This document shows positions 6,793 to 11,614 of a stretch of DNA of 11,614 bases, one piece after another. The number at the start of each line of letters is the position of its first letter. The stretch's first letter is position 1. Under the pieces are notes generated by a model. It worked only from the letters and a program-made list of their open reading frames with translations, was not told the origin of the DNA and did not search any database. Source of the stretch: Collinsella sp. (lineage in GTDB: Bacteria; Actinomycetota; Coriobacteriia; Coriobacteriales; Coriobacteriaceae); contig WGSQ01000050.1 in assembly GCA_014871605.1 (NCBI GenBank), positions 1 through 11,614 of the forward strand. Direction: 5' to 3'. A program made the translations under genes and the position numbers.

Positions 6793-7623
6793 TTAGGCCT
6801 CGTCGGTCTCGTGCGGGGTAATGGCCTCGACGGCAGAGACTGCCTTGGGCAACATGCCATCGGGCAGCGCGGTCTCGACCTCGCCCTTATCGCAGGCCTC
6901 GGCGAGTGCCGGATTAATGGGAAGCTGGCCCAAGATGTCGAGGTTATAGCGCTCTGCGACCTCGGGGAGCTTGCTCTTGCCAAAGACCTCGATCTTCTTG
7001 CCGCAGTCGGGGCACTCAATATAGCTCATGTTCTCGACAATGCCCAGAATGGGGACGTTCATCTTCTCGGCCATGTTGACCGCCTTGGCGACGATCATCG
7101 AGACCAGATCCTGCGGGCTCGTGACGATGACGATTCCGTCGACGGGCAGCGACTGGAAGACGGTGAGCGCGACGTCGCCTGTTCCCGGAGGCATGTCGAC
7201 CAGCAGGTAGTCGATGGGGCCCCACGAGGTCTCGCTCCAGAACTGCCTAATGGCGCCTGCGATGACCGGACCGCGCCAAAGGACGGGGTCGGTCTCGTTT
7301 TGGAGCAGAAGGTTGGAGCTCATGACCTTGACGCCGTGCTCGGAGATTTCGGGCAGCATAAGGTTGCCAAGGGCATGGACGTGGCGTCCGCTCATACCGA
7401 ACATCTTGGGGATAGAGGGACCGGTGATGTCGGCATCGAGGACGCCGACCTTGTGGCCGTGACGGGCAAGCTCGGTGGCGATGGCACCGGTGACAAACGA
7501 CTTGCCGACACCGCCCTTGCCGGAAAGCACGGCGATGACGCGTTTGACCTCGGACAGCGTGTTCTCCTCAAATTGCGACGGCGACGTTTGTCCGCCGGCG
7601 GCCTGTGCGTGCTCGCAACCCAT
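6793..7623 (-). CDS. mrp: Mrp/Nbp35-family iron-sulfur cluster carrier ATPase
   Basis: Mrp/ApbC proteins bind an iron-sulfur cluster at a dimer interface and deliver it to apoproteins, using a deviant Walker ATPase. The 276-residue product has the deviant P-loop GKGGVGKS at 35-42 with signature Lys36, DADITGPSIP at 63-72, the Walker B-like LLVDMPPGTGD at 140-150, TSPQD at 168-172 and the cluster-ligand pair CPDC at 204-207. It lacks the N-terminal MIP18/DUF59 domain found in some homologues and instead has a short Gly/Gln/Ser-rich tail with Cys3 and His5. I start it at 7623 because AAAGGAG (7636-7630) lies 6 bases upstream; the frame could extend to 7680, but that ATG overlaps a likely -10 box. 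It abuts the flavoprotein gene with no spacer. The protein is cytosolic. Confidence 0.95.
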   Translation of the reverse strand: MGCEHAQAAGGQTSPSQFEENTLSEVKRVIAVLSGKGGVGKSFVTGAIATELARHGHKVGVLDADITGPSIPKMFGMSGRHVHALGNLMLPEISEHGVKVMSSNLLLQNETDPVLWRGPVIAGAIRQFWSETSWGPIDYLLVDMPPGTGDVALTVFQSLPVDGIVIVTSPQDLVSMIVAKAVNMAEKMNVPILGIVENMSYIECPDCGKKIEVFGKSKLPEVAERYNLDILGQLPINPALAEACDKGEVETALPDGMLPKAVSAVEAITPHETDEA

Positions 7624-7678
7624 GTATGACTCCTTTGTATATGTTGGGGCCGGGACCCCGTGATATGACACGAGCGTC

Positions 7679-7708
7679 ATTGTACCCTCGTTTGCGAGCG
7701 GGAGTCAT
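7679..7708 (-). promoter_or_regulatory. Candidate promoter of the mrp operon
   Basis: On the minus strand TACAAT (7684-7679, 5 of 6) is preceded at 18 bp by ATGACT (7708-7703, 4 of 6). Transcription would begin near 7672, giving a leader of about 50 bases that contains a short GGGG/CCCC inverted repeat (7646-7659). The 145-bp gap 7624-7768 between mrp and the LTA-synthase-like gene shows no convincing terminator for the latter, so read-through into mrp is also possible. Confidence 0.4.
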
Positions 7709-7768
7709 TTGCGATGCATTTGGGCCGAGCGTGCTTGCAATACGATGGGTCCAAGCGAATGGGCGGGC

Positions 7769-9922
7769 TTACTGAACTTTGCTGGCGAACTCGAGGTATT
7801 GCATGCGCTGCAGCTTGTCGATCGTCGAGGCGTATGGGCTGTCTTCAGATTCCAAGTCGTAGCGCAGCCCGTCGGCACCAAGGTAGCCGGCGACATTGAT
7901 GGTGGGCACATCTGACCTTGTTGCAAGCAGGGCCTTTTGATAGTCGGTGAGCGGGGCGCCGATCTTATTAAGGGTAATGGCTGCAATCTCGTTTGCCCCG
8001 ACGGTGTCGTAGACGTTGAGCTCGGTATTGCCGGCGATTTCATAGTTAGCCCAGACGAAATAGGTCGACTGGTAGATGCGGAAAGCGTGGCTTGCCGTAT
8101 CTTCCTGAGGGTACAGCTCGTCGTTGAGAGCCGTTGCGGCGCTCGGCTGATGGTCGCCAAAAAAGACAAGGACAACCGGTCTGCCGATATTGCGGAGCTC
8201 GTTGATAAAGTACTCGAGGTCCCGGTCGGATGCGTTGATGCAGGTAAGATAGGTGTTGAGCGCGCTATTGGCACCCTCGCTGGCTCCCTCGACCCAATAG
8301 TTTGTCAGCTCCTCGGCGGGAACGGTGCCATAGTCGTAGCCGCCGTGATTTTGCATCGTGACGTCAAAGATGAACTGCGGGGCTTCGTCGGTTCTAAGCA
8401 GGTCGAGTATCTTGTCGTAGGTGGCGTAGTCGCATACGCCGGCATGGTAACAGGGCGCACCTTCGAAATCGCCGATTGAAAGAAAGTCTCCAAAGCCCAG
8501 CTGCTGATAGATTTTATCTCGATGGTAGTTGACGGGGTTTTGCGGGTGCATAGCGGTAGCGGTATACCCAAGCTCCTTAAGGTCCTTTGCCAGGCTGTTG
8601 ACGCCATTCATCTGATATAGCTGATAGGGGATTTTGCCTAATCCGACAAAGGCCGTTGTCGCTCCGGTCAAAAATTCGAATTCGGAGTTCGCCGTTCCGC
8701 CACCGGCGACCGAAGCGAGCATGGTGCCGCGAACAAGTGTGTCGGGAAGCGAGTTGTAGAATGCGGGGCCGGTGTACCCGGCCGCCTGGAGCTGCTCAAA
8801 GCACGAAAGGTCGCTAAAACTCTCATTCATGACGGCAACAATCGTCGGCTTGATTTCATTGAACTGGGCAACGGCCGCCGCGCGCTGCTCGCTCGAGCCA
8901 TACGTGCTGTCGTAGGTGGCGGCGAGCTCCTGCTCGATGCTCTGCGCCTCATCGGGCGTATAGTCTTCGGGCTTCTCAATGGGCAACTCGTTGACCATTT
9001 CGGTGAACGAAGTGATAAAACCCTGAGATGCATACGTGGTGATGGGCTGCCAACGGTCAAATCCAAAATTCAGCGCCTGCTCCAAGTCGATGCTGGAAAA
9101 GCCCGAGAGCCCCACAACGGTCACTAGCAGAAAAGCGCAGAGGTTAGCGGCGATTGCGGGGAAGACATGGGTAGGCGTACGGAGCTTTCTCGGTCGGATA
9201 AGCGAAAGAAGCCCCAGGGAAATCTCCAGCAGGGCTAGAGAGGTTACGATTCCGGCGGTAAAGGTAAACTCGTATCCCTCGCTCACTTCCATTGCGGTGC
9301 CAAGGGCCAAGATATCGCTTGGCAGGATGGCCTCGCCTTTAAACGTTATGACGAAGTGCTCGGCAATGCCAAGGATGCAACAGGCGACGGGCACGAGGGC
9401 CATGACGCCTCCATGACGCTGTCCCAGCAAATAAAGGGAGAGCAGAACCGTCGCGAGCAGTCCGACGGAAAACCCGAATGAGTTGGCGGGAATGCGATAG
9501 AACGTTTCGTTACAGGCAATTTCGAGTGAAACGAACGAGAGCGCTGAAACAGCGGCGATGACAAGGATGTCACGGCAAATACAGGCAACCGTTCCCGTCG
9601 CAAGATCGGTTTGGTCGATTAGTCCCGAAACCAAGGGCTCGATAAGAAGTATGACGGCGGCAGCACCGAGCGCCGAATAAGAAAGGACCCATAGGGAACT
9701 GTCCTCATTTACGAGCAATTGATTCGTAATCCATGCAGCTACCATGCCGAGCGGGATGAGGAGCGTCGCGCACCAAAAGACGCGGGCAATGGGCGGCTTT
9801 TCATTGTGTTTGATTGAAAAATACACGCGCACGACGACGGTGGCCACGATAAGGGCGGCGATGAATATGGGCAGATTGGCCATGTCACTCGAAGTGATTT
9901 CAAGGGGGATATCTTCGGTCAT
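7769..9922 (-). CDS. LTA synthase-like membrane sulfatase-fold phosphoglycerol transferase
   Basis: Proteins of this family use a sulfatase-fold extracellular domain to move phosphoglycerol (or related) units from lipid onto a growing envelope polymer such as lipoteichoic acid. The 717-residue product has about eight hydrophobic segments (near 15-36, 47-69, 77-98, 115-136, 148-167, 172-194, 219-242, 253-275), with a KGEAILPSD motif at 195-203 after the sixth. The catalytic domain spans about 360-640: NESF with likely metal ligand Glu367, AGGGTANSEFEFLTG with likely nucleophile Thr410, a QNHGGY motif, and FFGDHQP with Asp590-His591 as further metal ligands. All expected catalytic residues are present. 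S. aureus LtaS has only five TM segments, so polymer identity is open. The start is ATG 9922 with AGAGG 7 bases upstream; the frame extends to 9997 without a ribosome binding site there. It is transcribed divergently from uvrA. Confidence 0.88.
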   Translation of the reverse strand: MTEDIPLEITSSDMANLPIFIAALIVATVVVRVYFSIKHNEKPPIARVFWCATLLIPLGMVAAWITNQLLVNEDSSLWVLSYSALGAAAVILLIEPLVSGLIDQTDLATGTVACICRDILVIAAVSALSFVSLEIACNETFYRIPANSFGFSVGLLATVLLSLYLLGQRHGGVMALVPVACCILGIAEHFVITFKGEAILPSDILALGTAMEVSEGYEFTFTAGIVTSLALLEISLGLLSLIRPRKLRTPTHVFPAIAANLCAFLLVTVVGLSGFSSIDLEQALNFGFDRWQPITTYASQGFITSFTEMVNELPIEKPEDYTPDEAQSIEQELAATYDSTYGSSEQRAAAVAQFNEIKPTIVAVMNESFSDLSCFEQLQAAGYTGPAFYNSLPDTLVRGTMLASVAGGGTANSEFEFLTGATTAFVGLGKIPYQLYQMNGVNSLAKDLKELGYTATAMHPQNPVNYHRDKIYQQLGFGDFLSIGDFEGAPCYHAGVCDYATYDKILDLLRTDEAPQFIFDVTMQNHGGYDYGTVPAEELTNYWVEGASEGANSALNTYLTCINASDRDLEYFINELRNIGRPVVLVFFGDHQPSAATALNDELYPQEDTASHAFRIYQSTYFVWANYEIAGNTELNVYDTVGANEIAAITLNKIGAPLTDYQKALLATRSDVPTINVAGYLGADGLRYDLESEDSPYASTIDKLQRMQYLEFASKVQ

Positions 9923-9934
9923 GGACGTTCCTCT

Positions 9935-9972
9935 GTTACAGCAAATTAAGTTCAGTATTAGATTACTGTAAC
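9935..9972. repeat. 7-bp inverted repeat over the leader of the LTA synthase-like gene
   Basis: GTTACAG (9935-9941) and CTGTAAC (9966-9972) form a perfect 7-bp inverted repeat separated by 24 A+T-rich bases. The arm nearer the gene abuts its ribosome binding site (9934-9930), and the spacer holds possible -10 hexamers on the minus strand (TAATCT, TAATAC). It could be an operator or an RNA hairpin that blocks translation; chance is also possible at this length. Confidence 0.3.
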
Positions 9973-10040
9973 CTTTCCACGGCATTTCGAGAAACAAAGC
10001 GCCCGATACGCAAAGCTAAAGGTCTGCGAATCTTGTATTA

Positions 10041-10054
10041 CGAACATCTGTGCG
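10041..10054. promoter_or_regulatory. LexA/SOS-like box upstream of uvrA
   Basis: CGAACATCTGTGCG resembles the Gram-positive/actinobacterial SOS operator core CGAAC-N4-GTTCG, matching 9 of the 10 defined arm positions; the exception is G in place of T in the right arm. It lies 62 bp before the uvrA start codon, in the divergent intergenic region. uvrA is a classic SOS gene, which supports the reading. LexA is not encoded in this window. Confidence 0.45.
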
Positions 10055-10081
10055 CGTCGAGTGCGCTAAACTCATCGACAG

Positions 10082-10110
10082 TATGATTCGATGCAATAGG
10101 AGGCAAGGAG
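10082..10110 (+). promoter_or_regulatory. Possible uvrA -10 box and ribosome binding site
   Basis: TATGAT at 10082-10087 matches the -10 consensus in 5 of 6 positions, but no good -35 is seen at the right distance. AAGGAG at 10105-10110 lies 5 bases before ATG 10116 and fixes the uvrA start; an AGGAGG at 10098-10103 is slightly too far. The ribosome binding site is firm and the promoter tentative. Apart from this, the SOS-like box and the inverted repeat, I see nothing else in the 193-bp divergent gap. Confidence 0.45.
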
Positions 10111-10115
10111 CTTCC

Positions 10116-11614
10116 ATGTCTGATTCTTCTATCGTTATTCGCGGCGCTCGTGAGCACAACCTCCGTGATATCGATGTTTCCATTCCGCGTGACCAACTCG
10201 TGGTCATTACCGGTCTTTCTGGCTCGGGCAAGAGCTCGCTGGCATTTGACACTATCTATGCCGAGGGCCAGCGTCGATACGTCGAGAGCCTTTCGAGCTA
10301 TGCGCGCCAGTTCTTGGGTCAGATGGACAAACCTGACTTGGATTCAATCGACGGCCTTTCGCCGGCAGTGTCGATCGACCAAAAGACGACGTCTAAAAAC
10401 CCTCGCTCGACGGTTGGCACCGTAACCGAGATTTATGACTATCTGCGCCTGCTGTTCGCCCGTGTGGGCACCCCGCACTGTCCCGAATGCGGTCGTGTCA
10501 TTGAGCGCCAGACGACCGACCAGGTTGCCGACAAGGTCTTGGCGGCGGGGGAGGGCCGCCGCGCGTTTGTGCTGGCACCGGTGGTGCGCGGGCGAAAAGG
10601 CGAGTACACCAAACTGTTTGAGGATCTTCGCGCCGAGGGCTTTAGCCGCGTGCGCGTTGACGGCGAAGTGCGCTCGCTTGACGATCCGATCGATCTGGAC
10701 AAGAAGTTCAAGCACGATATCGAGGTCGTAGTCGACCGCATCGTGATTCGGGAAAACTCTCTGGGCCGCATCGCCGAGTCTGTTGAACAGGCGACTGCCT
10801 TGGCGCACGGCAATGTAAACGTGTACATGCTGCCCGATCGCGATGCTCCCGAGGGGACCGAGGGCGAACTGCTGGAGTATTCGTTGGCCTTGGCGTGCCC
10901 GGAGCATGGACACTCCATTGACGATCTTCAGCCGCGTGATTTTTCGTTCAACGCTCCCTATGGCGCATGTCCTGAGTGCGACGGCCTGGGCTTTAAGAAA
11001 ACCGTTGATGCCGAGGCGCTGATTGAGGACCCCTCGAAGTCCATTGCCGACGGAGTCTTTGGTAGCCTGTTTGGCAATTCGAACTACTATCCGCAGATTT
11101 TTGCTGCGGTCTGCAAACACTTTAAGGTGAGCACCGATACGCCGTGGGAGGACTTGCCCCCTCGCGTGCGTCGTGCATTCTTGGATGGCCTGGGCGATAC
11201 GAAGATCTCGGTCGACTACCAAAAGCTCGACGGACGTCGCAGCCAGTGGGATACCAAGTTTTCGGGCGTTCGCAACATCCTGTACGAACGCTATACCGAG
11301 ACGACGAACGAGAACACCAAGGCGCGCCTGGAGAAGTACATTCGCGAGGAACCGTGCTCGAGCTGCCACGGCGCTCGTTTGCGCCCTGAGATGCTCGCCG
11401 TCACCGTGGGCGGCAAGTCCATTTACGAGGTTTGTTGCCTGTCGTGCCGTGAGTCGCTCGAGTTTTTTGAGGGCTTGGAACTTACCGAGCGTCAACGGTT
11501 TATCGGCGGCCGTATCGTCAAGGAAATCCTGGAGCGCTTGCGTTTTCTGGTCGATGTTGGACTCGACTATCTGACGCTCGATCGTGCCTCGGCGACGCTT
11601 TCCGGTGGCGAGGC
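10116..11614 (+). CDS. uvrA: Excinuclease ABC subunit A, N-terminal half (cut by window edge)
   Basis: UvrA is the ABC-type ATPase dimer that first recognises bulky DNA damage and loads UvrB. The 499 complete codons seen are about half of the usual 940 or so residues. The N-terminus has REHNLRDIDV followed by Walker A GLSGSGKSS at 33-41. The first zinc-type module has CPEHGH at 261-266 and CPECDGLG at 285-292, with the intervening DFSFNAPYG typical of UvrA. A further pair, CSSCHGARLR, comes later. The frame reaches the first ABC signature (LSGGEA, residues 495-500) exactly at the edge, so Walker B and the second ATPase half lie outside. The start at 10116 has AAGGAG 5 bases upstream. An SOS-like box 62 bp upstream suggests DNA-damage control. 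It is separate from uvrB, which lies 6.4 kb away beyond an opposing block. Confidence 0.98.
   Translation, partial: MSDSSIVIRGAREHNLRDIDVSIPRDQLVVITGLSGSGKSSLAFDTIYAEGQRRYVESLSSYARQFLGQMDKPDLDSIDGLSPAVSIDQKTTSKNPRSTVGTVTEIYDYLRLLFARVGTPHCPECGRVIERQTTDQVADKVLAAGEGRRAFVLAPVVRGRKGEYTKLFEDLRAEGFSRVRVDGEVRSLDDPIDLDKKFKHDIEVVVDRIVIRENSLGRIAESVEQATALAHGNVNVYMLPDRDAPEGTEGELLEYSLALACPEHGHSIDDLQPRDFSFNAPYGACPECDGLGFKKTVDAEALIEDPSKSIADGVFGSLFGNSNYYPQIFAAVCKHFKVSTDTPWEDLPPRVRRAFLDGLGDTKISVDYQKLDGRRSQWDTKFSGVRNILYERYTETTNENTKARLEKYIREEPCSSCHGARLRPEMLAVTVGGKSIYEVCCLSCRESLEFFEGLELTERQRFIGGRIVKEILERLRFLVDVGLDYLTLDRASATLSGGE

Noticed and set aside
6811..7629. 272-codon plus-strand open frame covering mrp
   Set aside because: It is the exact antisense of the conserved Mrp coding region, with Asp/Gly-rich repetitive translation typical of shadow frames.
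7623..7680. Upstream ATG at 7680 as mrp start
   Set aside because: This ATG overlaps a candidate -10 box and has no ribosome binding site; ATG 7623 has AAAGGAG at ideal spacing.
10075..10080. TCGACA as a uvrA -35 element (5 of 6)
   Set aside because: At the proper distance the -10 position falls on the ribosome binding site (10098-10103), which would leave no leader.
10344..11495. Long 383-codon open frame on the minus strand inside uvrA
   Set aside because: It is a shadow of a conserved gene in G+C-biased DNA, with no ribosome binding site and no recognisable domain.
1..11614. Defence island, phage, integrative element, CRISPR or tRNA
   Set aside because: Every sizeable gene belongs to a known core or envelope family; no transposase, integrase, repeat array or tRNA-like fold was seen.

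Overview
This 11.6 kb window reads as chromosomal core sequence from a moderately high-GC, Gram-positive actinobacterium. The gene content and protein style fit the class Coriobacteriia, most likely a gut genus such as Collinsella. That placement is my inference from protein character and from the coaE-uvrB linkage, which is also known in Mycobacterium downstream of rpsA; no 16S or other marker is present. All genes are intact except those cut by the window edges. I see no mobile element, CRISPR array, phage gene or tRNA.

Layout. Bases 1-66 are probably the tail of an upstream gene or a structured RNA, closed by a strong intrinsic terminator (71-100). A plus-strand operon follows: coaE (dephospho-CoA kinase), a small membrane-anchored lytic transglycosylase overlapping it by 8 bp, and uvrB 51 bp later, ending at a long hairpin terminator (3739-3781). 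A minus-strand block runs the other way from 9922 to 3801: a polytopic LTA-synthase/sulfatase-type phosphoglycerol transferase, an Mrp/Nbp35-type iron-sulfur carrier ATPase, a HI0933/BaiN-type flavoprotein whose start codon abuts the mrp stop codon, and a second, unrelated-family FAD protein (COG2509 type). uvrA starts at 10116 on the plus strand, diverging from the LTA-synthase-like gene, and runs off the right edge at its first ABC signature motif.

How the genes relate. uvrB and uvrA encode the two damage-recognition subunits of nucleotide excision repair, but they sit in separate transcription units here. A LexA/SOS-like palindrome lies upstream of uvrA; I see no comparable site immediately upstream of uvrB. 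The transglycosylase and the LTA-synthase-like protein act on the cell envelope. mrp and the HI0933 flavoprotein are translationally coupled; the COG2509 flavoprotein is next, separated by a hairpin that may act as terminator, leader element or both.

I did not find a convincing novel multi-gene system. The points most worth checking are the uvrA SOS-like box, the hairpin leader between the two flavoprotein genes, the coupled mrp-flavoprotein pair, the 8-TM envelope polymerase with an inverted repeat over its leader, and the diverged CoaE motifs.
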